A stretch of DNA of 31,002 nt from Conexivisphaera sp046536535. Lineage in GTDB: Archaea > Thermoproteota > Nitrososphaeria > Conexivisphaerales > Conexivisphaeraceae. The first letter of the stretch is position 1, and each line of letters starts with the position of its first letter. Under the pieces are notes generated by a model, which did not search any database, was not told the DNA's origin, and was given only the letters and a program-made list of their open reading frames with translations. Location of the stretch: NCBI GenBank assembly GCA_046536535.1, contig JAWDMO010000007.1, forward strand, positions 1-31,002. Reading direction: 5' to 3'. This document shows positions 22,786 through 29,420 of this stretch, piece by piece. A program made the position numbers and the translations under genes.

Positions 22786-23496
22786 CTACCCGAGGAACGC
22801 CGCGCGGAAGTTCTCGGCCACCGCCAGCTCCACGTGTTCCCTGGGCATTTTCCTCCGGCTCGAAATCGACTCCAGTAGCTCCGGTATCATGAGCGGCGTG
22901 AGCCTCAGGCCCCTGTACTCGTAGGGGCCATCGCTCTCCACCAGGAGGCTGCGCAGCGGGATCGCGGCCGAGAGCTCCGCGTGGCCGGGCTGCACCTTCG
23001 CGGCGGCGTTCACCGATAGGTAGAAGCCGTAGCCGGATATCCTCTCCGCCAGCTGAGGGGATCCGTTGTACCAGTGGAAGGCCGCCGATCTTACGTCGTG
23101 CCTCAGGACGATGTCCAGGCACTCCTCCCACGCGCCGAGGCAGTGCAGGTTCACCGGCTTGTCGTACTCCCTGGCGATCCTCAGCTGATGCCGGAAGACC
23201 CTCAGCTGCGCGTCGTACTCCCCGGCGTGATATCTCCTGTCCAGGCCTATCTCGCCCAGCCCGGAGGCCTCCGGGGCGAGTTCCTCTATCGCCGCTAGAT
23301 CCTCGTCCTTCGCGGCGGCCGCCCTCCAGGGATGGATCCCCACGAACGCAAGTGTGCCGCGCCGCGCGGCCGCGATCTCCATGGTGCGCCTGGAATCGTC
23401 CACGTCCTCGGACACGGCGGCTATCAGCATCCCCCCGAATCCAGCCATCTCCTCGTCGCTGAATCCGCCCAGGTGGCAGTGCGCGTCCGTCAGCAC
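22786..23496 (-). CDS. tatD: TatD-family metal-dependent hydrolase
   Basis: The 236-residue TIM-barrel protein has the metal-binding DAHCHLG (His6, His8), GEIGLD (Glu82), NLHC (His118), FHWYNG (His141) and VESDGPY. Family members are Mg-dependent DNases or, less often, deacylases. Length is slightly below the usual 250-260 residues but all ligand motifs are present. The GTG at 23496 lies 26 bases from a TATA element and gives the family N-terminus directly, so the start is firm. Confidence 0.9.
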   Translation of the reverse strand: MLTDAHCHLGGFSDEEMAGFGGMLIAAVSEDVDDSRRTMEIAAARRGTLAFVGIHPWRAAAAKDEDLAAIEELAPEASGLGEIGLDRRYHAGEYDAQLRVFRHQLRIAREYDKPVNLHCLGAWEECLDIVLRHDVRSAAFHWYNGSPQLAERISGYGFYLSVNAAAKVQPGHAELSAAIPLRSLLVESDGPYEYRGLRLTPLMIPELLESISSRRKMPREHVELAVAENFRAAFLG

Positions 23497-23517
23497 GCCC
23501 GGAAACGGCGCCCGGGA

Positions 23518-23526
23518 CCTTTATGC
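23518..23526 (-). promoter_or_regulatory. TATA element of tatD
   Basis: GCATAAAGG on the minus strand is centred 26 bases from GTG 23496. Confidence 0.6.
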
Positions 23527-23577
23527 GTTGTCGTGGGCGCCCGGCGATCGTCGATCCCGGCCGGGCCCCGGCGATAC

Positions 23578-23585
23578 CTTAATAA
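23578..23585 (+). promoter_or_regulatory. TATA element of the ACT/V4R-like gene
   Basis: CTTAATAA is centred about 29 bases upstream of GTG 23611. Confidence 0.55.
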
Positions 23586-23610
23586 GGAAGCCCTTTCCAT
23601 AAGAGTAAAC

Positions 23611-24351
23611 GTGAAGGGGTGGCATATAGGGAAAGGGATGAATAGATCGGGTGCAAGTGAGACTTTCGGTATAAAGATAAGGATGATGGTTGCTGATAAG
23701 GCAAAGGCGCTCGCGGACGTGGCATCCGCCCTGGGGGACCGCGCGGTGCGCGTCTGCGCGGCGGATGTCAAGGGAGGGGGGCTCGAGATATCGGCCTACG
23801 CGCTCGCCGGCTCTGCCGACGAACTCAGGAGGGTTCTGGCGGGGATCCCGGGGACCCTTAACGTGGACGTCTGGGAGGGGGAGGGGGACCCGGTGCTCGC
23901 GTCCACCACGAAGTCCGCGGATCTCCTGGTGTTCCCGACGGAGGTCTTGGTGTACATGTCGGAATCGATGGGCGACATGCTGGGCCCGGCGGGGGCTGCG
24001 CTGAGCTACCACATCGCGTACAAGATCGGCGAGAGGCTCATGGACGTCATGAGCGCCGTCAAGGAGCCGGTCGAGGTGGGGGAGGCCGCGCTCTACGTGG
24101 AGAGGGCGCTCGACAAGTACGGCCTGGGGGACGCCGAGGTCGACGTATCGGACGACGTGCCCGTGCACGTCAGGGCCGTCGTGAGGCCGAGGGAGAAGGG
24201 GTTCAACGAGGCATCCGCCGGCATGGTCAGGGGGCTCGTCGCCGGCATGCTGTCGAGGGCCCTGGGGGTACAGCTCTCCGTGGGGTCCCAGGTGGTGGAG
24301 GGCGGGGCGGCGCGGTTCGAGCTCGTGGAGGGCGGGACATCCCCCTGGTGA
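23611..24351 (+). CDS. ACT-domain protein with C-terminal V4R-like domain
   Basis: The 246-residue product has an N-terminal ACT-like domain (FGIKIRMMVADKAKALADVASAL, then CAADVKGGGLEISAYAL). It is followed by a domain resembling V4R small-molecule-binding modules (GPAGAALSYHIAYKIGERL and, near the end, GMVRGLVAGMLSRALGVQLSVGSQVVEGGAARFEL). Such pairings suggest a ligand-sensing regulator without its own DNA-binding domain. No catalytic motif is visible. GTG 23611 fits the TATA spacing. ATG 23638, preceded by GGGAAAGGG, is an alternative start. Assignment of the second domain is by pattern only. Confidence 0.65.
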   Translation: MKGWHIGKGMNRSGASETFGIKIRMMVADKAKALADVASALGDRAVRVCAADVKGGGLEISAYALAGSADELRRVLAGIPGTLNVDVWEGEGDPVLASTTKSADLLVFPTEVLVYMSESMGDMLGPAGAALSYHIAYKIGERLMDVMSAVKEPVEVGEAALYVERALDKYGLGDAEVDVSDDVPVHVRAVVRPREKGFNEASAGMVRGLVAGMLSRALGVQLSVGSQVVEGGAARFELVEGGTSPW

Positions 24352-24409
24352 GGGACGCCGCGGTTTCCATTGGAATTTCGTTAATAAGCGAACCGACGTA
24401 TTGATGAAA

Positions 24410-24424
24410 CCGAAAAATTTATCG
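24410..24424 (+). promoter_or_regulatory. BRE/TATA promoter of the 45-residue membrane peptide gene
   Basis: CCGAAAAATTTATCG reads as a purine-rich BRE followed by a TATA box, about 33 bases upstream of ATG 24453. It is one of the strongest-looking promoters in the window. Confidence 0.6.
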
Positions 24425-24452
24425 AATAGTATTATCTATAGTAAGGCTCGGA

Positions 24453-24590
24453 ATGGAGACCAAGGAACTCGTGATAAAGGCCGCGCCTATCGTGGTGCCC
24501 CTCGCGATATCGGCCGCGCTGACCCTCGTGCTGGGGGTCCCGCACCCCTATGGTGTGATAGGGGGAGGCGGGAACGTAAGCAGCACCTGA
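24453..24590 (+). CDS. 45-residue single-span membrane peptide
   Basis: The ORF encodes METKELVIKAAP followed by a hydrophobic stretch (IVVPLAISAALTLVLGV) and a glycine-rich tail ending GGGGNVSST. A short charged N-terminus, one membrane span and a small outer tail resemble accessory subunits of respiratory complexes, but I recognise no family. Codon use is native (GCG, CTG/CTC, ATA). The ATG follows a strong BRE/TATA promoter. It is followed by the AT-rich region 24591-24819. Confidence 0.65.
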   Translation: METKELVIKAAPIVVPLAISAALTLVLGVPHPYGVIGGGGNVSST

Positions 24591-24819
24591 GCCGAGCTCT
24601 CTTTATTTAAATATATATTATAGCCTGAATTTTCATTATATTTCCCGTTCTATTGCATAATTTGATAAATCTAGAATAGAATATCACTGCTGTATTGAAG
24701 AATAGTTACATGTAATGAGCAACTCATAAATAGGCATCATCAAATGATATTCACGGGGATTGTATAACGTAACGATATTTATTTATGTATAGTAATTATC
24801 AAAAATAATGGGGCGTGGA
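24591..24819. other. AT-rich intergenic region between convergent genes
   Basis: This stretch of about 230 bases is strikingly AT-rich compared with the GC-rich surroundings. It holds several TATA-like runs and small dyads (TGAGCAACTCA; ATCATCAAATGAT near 24732-24744), but no ORF or recognisable RNA gene. T-rich runs just after 24590 could end the upstream transcript. Confidence 0.5.
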
Positions 24820-26010
24820 TCACCGACCGGCTATGCTGGGCCCGCGCTCCTTATCCTCGGCGGCGCCGGATCCCGGGGGAGCGCTCGGCGCGCCCTCCAC
24901 CATCGCGCGCACGGCCCCGAGCTTCTCGATAAGCTCGTCCACCTTCATGGTCCACGATTCGCCCTCCCTGTTGTAGAGCTCAAGGGGCACCGTCATGCTC
25001 GCTGACTCGCGGGCGTCGAGCAGCCTGAATGAGGCTGCGTCCAGCGCCCCGAGCTCCGAGAGCCTGTCGCGCATCCAGATCATCGATTGATTGAAGTAGT
25101 TCGGAGGCATCATTGCCTGTAATATGTAGACCAGCTCGCCATCCTCGAGGAGCCTGCTCGAGTAGGCGAACGGCAGCGCCTCCACGCGTCTCCTCAGCTC
25201 CTCCACGTCCCTCCTCCGGATCCCTGATACGACCAGCTCCAGATAAGTGACGGTATTGGTCTTCGCGTAGGGACCTCCCCACCACTTGAGCATATATCTC
25301 CTCACGATCCCATTCTCCACGACGTGCCTGTTGAAGTGGTACGCGAGCGTCTTCTCGTTCACGCCCGTCCTCTCCGCGATCTCCGCGACGGGCACCCTCG
25401 CGTCCTGCTGGAGCTCCGCGAGTATCGCGAGGTCGTAATAATCGAACTCGGCCCGGGGCGACTCCTCCGGGTAGTCCACCCGGTCGGGGAGCTCCTCCAG
25501 GGGCCTCACACTGGTCCAGTCGACGTCCCACTCGCCGGCCTCGGGGTCGAAGAACTCGGGGTCGACGCCCCTGTAGCTCACCCAGGAGGCGGGGCGGAGG
25601 CGATAGCCCTCTATGATCCCCATGTCGGCCATCTCGTCGAGCAGGCGCCTCAGGTGGCTCCCGGTCCCGTATGGCATCGAGAAGTACGCCGTGAACCAGG
25701 ACCCGGTGAGATATCCCGTGTAGTACGAGATGTACGAGTACATGGACATCGACTGGAGGAGCTGCCCGGCGGACGGCCTCCACCGTCCCGAGAACTTGAG
25801 CTCCGCGTAGTACGGCCTAAGTCCGATCCTGGAGAGGTCCAGGAACGCGTAGAAGACGAGCCCCCTCTCGTAGTACCTCCTGAGCTTGTAGCGGACGGTC
25901 TCCTCCGGCATCCCCAGCGAGCGCGCGACGGCGGCGAGGTTCCTCGGGCTCATCTCCACCAGCGCATTCAGCAGCGCCTTTTCCCTATCGGCATCGATGA
26001 TCCGGGGCAC
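24820..26010 (-). CDS. Transcriptional regulator with two AsnC/Lrp-like HTH domains
   Basis: The 396-residue product has one winged-HTH-like region near residues 5-55 (DREKALLNALVEMSPRNLAAVARSLGMPEETVRYKLRRYYERG). A second lies near 190-245 (FDYYDLAILAELQQDARVPVAEIAERTGVNEKTLAYHFNRHV). Each is followed by an alpha/beta segment that may be a divergent ligand or dimerisation domain. It looks like an internal duplication of an Lrp/AsnC-like unit. Targets are unknown; the TATA element lies in the 3' end of nadE, so it may sense something linked to NAD metabolism, but this is speculative. The C-terminal tail is low complexity (SAPPGSGAAEDKERG). Confidence 0.75.
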   Translation of the reverse strand: MPRIIDADREKALLNALVEMSPRNLAAVARSLGMPEETVRYKLRRYYERGLVFYAFLDLSRIGLRPYYAELKFSGRWRPSAGQLLQSMSMYSYISYYTGYLTGSWFTAYFSMPYGTGSHLRRLLDEMADMGIIEGYRLRPASWVSYRGVDPEFFDPEAGEWDVDWTSVRPLEELPDRVDYPEESPRAEFDYYDLAILAELQQDARVPVAEIAERTGVNEKTLAYHFNRHVVENGIVRRYMLKWWGGPYAKTNTVTYLELVVSGIRRRDVEELRRRVEALPFAYSSRLLEDGELVYILQAMMPPNYFNQSMIWMRDRLSELGALDAASFRLLDARESASMTVPLELYNREGESWTMKVDELIEKLGAVRAMVEGAPSAPPGSGAAEDKERGPSIAGR

Positions 26011-26032
26011 GTTACTGTTATTCTAATGTCCA

Positions 26033-26040
26033 TTTATAAA
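26033..26040 (-). promoter_or_regulatory. TATA element of the two-HTH regulator
   Basis: TTTATAAA is centred 26 bases from GTG 26010 and lies across the nadE stop codon. Confidence 0.65.
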
Positions 26041-26816
26041 GATAGCGCCGGGGACGGCACGGGGGCCCTCTTGTGCTCCGTCCTCCTGTGCCAATCCATC
26101 ACCGCGTCGACGAGCCTCGGGTTGGACTCCCTGACCCTGTCCACGGGCTCCCCGAGGTCGAATATCCTGTGGAGGATGACGTCTGCCTCCGCATATGGGA
26201 AGCCCAGCTCGTCCTCCGCGGTCTGGCCGGGCCAGAGTCTCGGGCTGCTCCCCTTGCCGGCCACCGACTCGGGCACGCCGAGGGCCCGCGCCAGCGCCCT
26301 CACCTCCGTCTTGTAGAGCCCGAGGATCGGCGCTATGTCCACCCCGCCGTCGCCGTACTTCGTGAAGTAGCCCAGCAGGTACTCGCTCCTGTCGCCCGTC
26401 CCGACGACTATCCGGTTCTCCAAGTTGGCGTAGTAGTAGAGGAGGCCCATCCTTATCCTGGCCCTAAGGTTGCCCTCGGCGAGCATCGAGGGGGGCAGGC
26501 GCTCCACGTACGCGGCGTGGATGGGCGCTATGTCGTGCTCCACGCGCCTGGCGCCGAAGAGGTCGCAGAGCGACCTGGCATCCGCTACGTCCTCCCGGGG
26601 GGTGAGCCGTGAGTCGGGCATCACGAGCGCGAGGACGCCGCCGGGCCCGAGCGCCCTCGACGATAGCGCCAGTACGAGGGCCGAGTCCACGCCGCCGCTC
26701 ACCCCCAGGACCGCGCCGGACGCGCCGGCGCCGCGCACCGCGGATGCGATGAACCCCTCGATGGTCGATGCGGCCGCCTCCAGATCGAACCCGGGCCTCA
26801 CCGGGGACTCCAGCAT
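26034..26816 (-). CDS. nadE: NAD+ synthetase
   Basis: The 260-residue product carries the ATP-pyrophosphatase P-loop SGGVDSA at 40-46, followed by ARIRMGLLYYYANLENRIVVGTGDRSEYLLGYFTKYGDGGVDIAPI and KGSSPRLWPGQTAEDELGFPY, all hallmarks of NadE. It lacks an N-terminal glutaminase domain, so it is the ammonia-dependent form. It makes NAD from deamido-NAD. It ends 23 bases before the regulator start on the same strand. A TATA-like element lies at about 26838-26854. Confidence 0.96.
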   Translation of the reverse strand: MLESPVRPGFDLEAAASTIEGFIASAVRGAGASGAVLGVSGGVDSALVLALSSRALGPGGVLALVMPDSRLTPREDVADARSLCDLFGARRVEHDIAPIHAAYVERLPPSMLAEGNLRARIRMGLLYYYANLENRIVVGTGDRSEYLLGYFTKYGDGGVDIAPILGLYKTEVRALARALGVPESVAGKGSSPRLWPGQTAEDELGFPYAEADVILHRIFDLGEPVDRVRESNPRLVDAVMDWHRRTEHKRAPVPSPALSL

Positions 26817-27196
26817 GCCGTGGGATGCAGCGCGTCCGTATTTGGCCTTTATCGTGCGCCGCGCGGCTCCGTTACCTTAAGTCGATCGGCATGTGGGCCT
26901 GAATCCGGGGGAACCGGTGCCCTTCAGCGCCGATCCGGGGAATGTCCGCGGGATCTCCATCGATGGGGGACGAGGCAACGGCGGAGGCGGGAGGGAATCC
27001 CCTGGATCCGTTCGAGCGCGCGCAACCGGCCATCCGCGTCCATCTCCCGCGGGAATTCGCGGCCGACGATGGGGCCGGAGGGGACCGATCCCCGGACGCG
27101 GGTAGTCCACGATCAAACCGCGCGGCCGACGTCGGAACACCGCGCCCGGCAACGTATTTCCGGGGGTATGGCCGCCCCCGGGACGTGGCGCACAGG
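26817..27196. other. Intergenic region upstream of a small orphan gene, no gene recognised
   Basis: The stretch includes the likely nadE promoter (26838-26854). The orphan gene's frame is open back to 26942, but the upstream part uses codons unlike the neighbours (CGA, GGA, CCA, TCA) and looks non-coding. No RNA gene was identified. Confidence 0.4.
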
Positions 27197-27499
27197 ATGG
27201 TGGTCAGGGGGATTCCCGATCCGGGGGACGCAATGGAGATCCTGCTGGGCGTGGCCGAGGCCGCCGGCGCGAGTGGCTTCCAGTCCAGGGCGCTGCCCGG
27301 CGCGCTCGAGGTGCTGATCGACTGCGAGGATGGACTGGTCGAGGATCTCGCCGGGATCGCGCGCGGCCTGTGGCCCGGGTCCGAGGTGCACGTGGAGCCG
27401 TACGCGCGCGGGGTGATGGACCTTGAGATGTTCAAGAGGGTCCTGTACACCAGGGATCACCCGGAGGAGATCGCGGGGCGCCGCGGCGCGACCGGATGA
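27197..27499 (+). CDS. Small hypothetical protein
   Basis: From ATG 27197 the product is 100 residues with native codon use. It is compatible with a small alpha/beta fold (MVVRGIPDPGDAMEILLGV, ALEVLIDCEDG, SEVHVEPYARG, LEMFKRVLYTRDHPEE). No family was recognised. The start is uncertain: GTG 27185 and the much longer frame from 26942 are alternatives. It converges with the phosphatase gene. Confidence 0.55.
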   Translation: MVVRGIPDPGDAMEILLGVAEAAGASGFQSRALPGALEVLIDCEDGLVEDLAGIARGLWPGSEVHVEPYARGVMDLEMFKRVLYTRDHPEEIAGRRGATG

Positions 27500-27533
27500 G
27501 CTGGATCGCCTTCCGGCGCGGAGTTGCGGCGCA

Positions 27534-28049
27534 TCAGCCGCGCGCCAGCGATCTCTCGAACTCGAACACGGAGAGCACCTGGCGGCGGTTCTTCAGCGAG
27601 CCCGGCCTCCTCGTCGAGACCTCCCTTACGGCGTCGGCGGCGCTGCGGCCCTCCGCCGCCACGAGATACGCGGCCAGCACCATGCCGGTCCTCCCCCTCC
27701 CCGATACGCAGTGGACGAGGGACCTGCGGCCGAGCTCCAGCTGCTTCACCAGGAAATCCACTGCCTCGGAGAGCCTCTCGGGGGGAGCCGGCATGCCGTT
27801 CCTCATCGCGACGTGCCTTATCGTGAATCCATCGCCGGCTATCGACTCCGGGATCCGCTCGGTGAGCGTCAGCACGGATTCTATTCCCTCGCCGGCCAGC
27901 CAGGCGGCGCTCCTCCGGGTCGCGGGTATGCCCGAGGCCGCGAGGATCCCGTCCCTGAACCACGAGAAGTTATAGGGCCTGCCAGAGGCGGCCGACTGCG
28001 TCCACCTCAATGCGTACTCCAGCGGATCCAGGAGAGCCTGCACCTCCAC
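27534..28049 (-). CDS. Dual-specificity protein phosphatase, possible independent product
   Basis: From GTG 28049 the product is 171 residues with the cysteine phosphatase loop HCVSGRGRTG (Cys114, Arg120) and the N-terminal NFSWFRDGILAASGIP typical of atypical DSPs such as those of Sulfolobus and human DUSP23. The general acid, usually Asp in the loop before the APP motif, appears to be Asn84 (RNGMPAPP). TATA at 28072-28080 is centred 27 bases upstream, which supports separate leaderless expression. It is in the same frame as the nucleotidyltransferase domain upstream, with no stop in between. Confidence 0.7.
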   Translation of the reverse strand: MEVQALLDPLEYALRWTQSAASGRPYNFSWFRDGILAASGIPATRRSAAWLAGEGIESVLTLTERIPESIAGDGFTIRHVAMRNGMPAPPERLSEAVDFLVKQLELGRRSLVHCVSGRGRTGMVLAAYLVAAEGRSAADAVREVSTRRPGSLKNRRQVLSVFEFERSLARG

Positions 28050-28769
28050 AGTGCACCGTGGAGGGGATCGCGCTATAAAGAGTTGGGGTCCGGGGGAATC
28101 GGCCCCTTCCGTCCGTGATGGATACCGTCGGGGACCCCGGTGCCGGGGATGGTCGGATTCGGCTCGGCCGCAGCCGGCGCGCGACCTCAGGACCATCAGG
28201 TCCTCCGCGCTATCGATATCCAGGACGACGCCCGGGGAGTCGACGTCGACCTCGAGGAGCAGTTTCCCCCTGGACCTCAGGAAGCCCGATAGCCCCGAGT
28301 CGCCGGTTATCGCGGAATATGCGTCTCCGTAGAGTTCCCTCCCGATGAGGACCGGATGTCCCCTGATGCCCCGGTACCTGGGGGCGACGAGCGATGCGGA
28401 TGAGTCATCCCTGATGCCGGCGAGGAGCCTGGGGACCGCGGGGGGTATGAGCGGCATGTCGGCCGGCGCGAACTCCAGGGCGTCGGCCTGACCCCACAAC
28501 GTCGATATCGCGGCCCTGACGCTCGACGACAGGCCGTCCGTGTACCTGCGGTTCTCTATCTCGTGGAAGCGCAGCCCGGCGAGGGCGCCCACCACCGCGT
28601 CCCTGTCGTTCCCGGTCACGACCGCGAGCGGGAGGCCCGCGGAGAGCCCCGCCTCCGCGGACGCCCTCACGACGGGGCGTCCGCAGAGGTCGGCCAGCAG
28701 CTTGTTCCCGGGGAACCTGCGGGAGAGCCCCGCGGCGAGCAGCACGTAATAGACGGGGCGCGAGCGCAA
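27534..28769 (-). CDS. MocA-like molybdopterin nucleotidyltransferase read through into a dual-specificity phosphatase
   Basis: A single open frame of 411 codons joins two unrelated domains. Residues 1 to about 195 form an NTP transferase of the MobA/MocA type: VLLAAGLSRRFPGNKLL with Lys23, then EFAPADMPLIPP, and VLDIDSAEDL at the end. This fits CTP:molybdopterin cytidylyltransferase for molybdenum hydroxylases, one of which lies just to the right. After a linker of about 45 residues with unusual codons comes a cysteine phosphatase. No stop separates them, but a TATA box and leaderless GTG lie inside the linker, so two separate products are also possible. TTG 28769 lies about 30 bases from a TATA element. 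Confidence 0.75.
   Translation of the reverse strand: MRSRPVYYVLLAAGLSRRFPGNKLLADLCGRPVVRASAEAGLSAGLPLAVVTGNDRDAVVGALAGLRFHEIENRRYTDGLSSSVRAAISTLWGQADALEFAPADMPLIPPAVPRLLAGIRDDSSASLVAPRYRGIRGHPVLIGRELYGDAYSAITGDSGLSGFLRSRGKLLLEVDVDSPGVVLDIDSAEDLMVLRSRAGCGRAESDHPRHRGPRRYPSRTEGADSPGPQLFIARSPPRCTVEVQALLDPLEYALRWTQSAASGRPYNFSWFRDGILAASGIPATRRSAAWLAGEGIESVLTLTERIPESIAGDGFTIRHVAMRNGMPAPPERLSEAVDFLVKQLELGRRSLVHCVSGRGRTGMVLAAYLVAAEGRSAADAVREVSTRRPGSLKNRRQVLSVFEFERSLARG
28072..28080 (-). promoter_or_regulatory. TATA element inside the nucleotidyltransferase-phosphatase linker
   Basis: CTTTATAGC on the minus strand is centred 27 bases from GTG 28049, the proposed phosphatase start. Confidence 0.6.
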
Positions 28770-28794
28770 TGCGCCGTGAGCGGGGCCGCCGGCA

Positions 28795-28802
28795 CATTAA
28801 CG
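28795..28802 (-). promoter_or_regulatory. TATA element of the MocA-like gene
   Basis: CGTTAATG on the minus strand is centred about 30 bases from TTG 28769. Its TTAA core could also serve the plus-strand gene. Confidence 0.5.
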
Positions 28803-28893
28803 TAGCGTCGCCGATCGAATCGCGTCGACGATACTGCAACGATGAAGGGGGTTGGGGAAACAGGGAAATCCCGCGCCGTTCAGGAGTGGGAGG

Positions 28894-29406
28894 ATGTCGG
28901 GCGCGGGCGACGGGGCGCGGGCGACGCGCCCCGCGGGACCGGATGAGGCGGTGACGCACACGGCCCTCCACGTTCTGAAGGGGGCGGCGGTCAGGGTCCT
29001 GGGCGAGGGCGCCAGGTGGACCGCCGGCACCTACGTGAGCGGGAACCACGGGAGGCTCACGCTGAAGTTCGACAGGAAGCCGACGCGGGAGGAGATCGCG
29101 ATGGTGGAGGAGATCGTGAACGACCGCATAGCGGGGGACCTGAGGGTTGAGATCGCGGAGCTCCCGCGGGAGGAGGCCGAGCGCGTCTACGGTGACGCGA
29201 TCTACGACCTCTTCCCGGTGCCGGACGACGTTAGGGTGCTTCGCGTGGTCGTGGTGCGGGACCGCGATGGAAGCATCTGGAACGTGAACGCGTGCAACAA
29301 GGAGCACCTGGAGTCCACCGGGGGCATCGGGCGCCTGAGGATCGGCGACGCCAGGTTCAGGCCGTCGAGGGGGCTGCTCGAGATACCGTTCGACGTGCGC
29401 GCATAG
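28894..29406 (+). CDS. AlaX-type alanyl-tRNA editing protein
   Basis: The 170-residue product matches the stand-alone editing domains related to the second additional domain of alanyl- and threonyl-tRNA synthetases. The zinc-binding pair is HTALH (His22, His26) and CNKEH (Cys134, His138), followed by STGGIGRLRI. Such proteins hydrolyse Ser- or Gly-mischarged tRNA-Ala. GGGAGG directly before ATG 28894 favours that start. GTG 28951 would begin right at the conserved THTALH. It diverges from the MocA-like gene and converges with the hydroxylase gene. Confidence 0.88.
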   Translation: MSGAGDGARATRPAGPDEAVTHTALHVLKGAAVRVLGEGARWTAGTYVSGNHGRLTLKFDRKPTREEIAMVEEIVNDRIAGDLRVEIAELPREEAERVYGDAIYDLFPVPDDVRVLRVVVVRDRDGSIWNVNACNKEHLESTGGIGRLRIGDARFRPSRGLLEIPFDVRA

Positions 29407-29420
29407 GGGACCGCGGCCGA

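Noticed and set aside
24725..24745. Minus-strand TTGATGATG resembling a box C
   Set aside because: No CTGA follows at guide distance; the nearest is CTCA.
26942..27196. N-terminal extension of the small orphan gene
   Set aside because: Codon use (CGA, GGA, CCA, TCA) and low complexity differ from real genes in the window; treated as non-coding.
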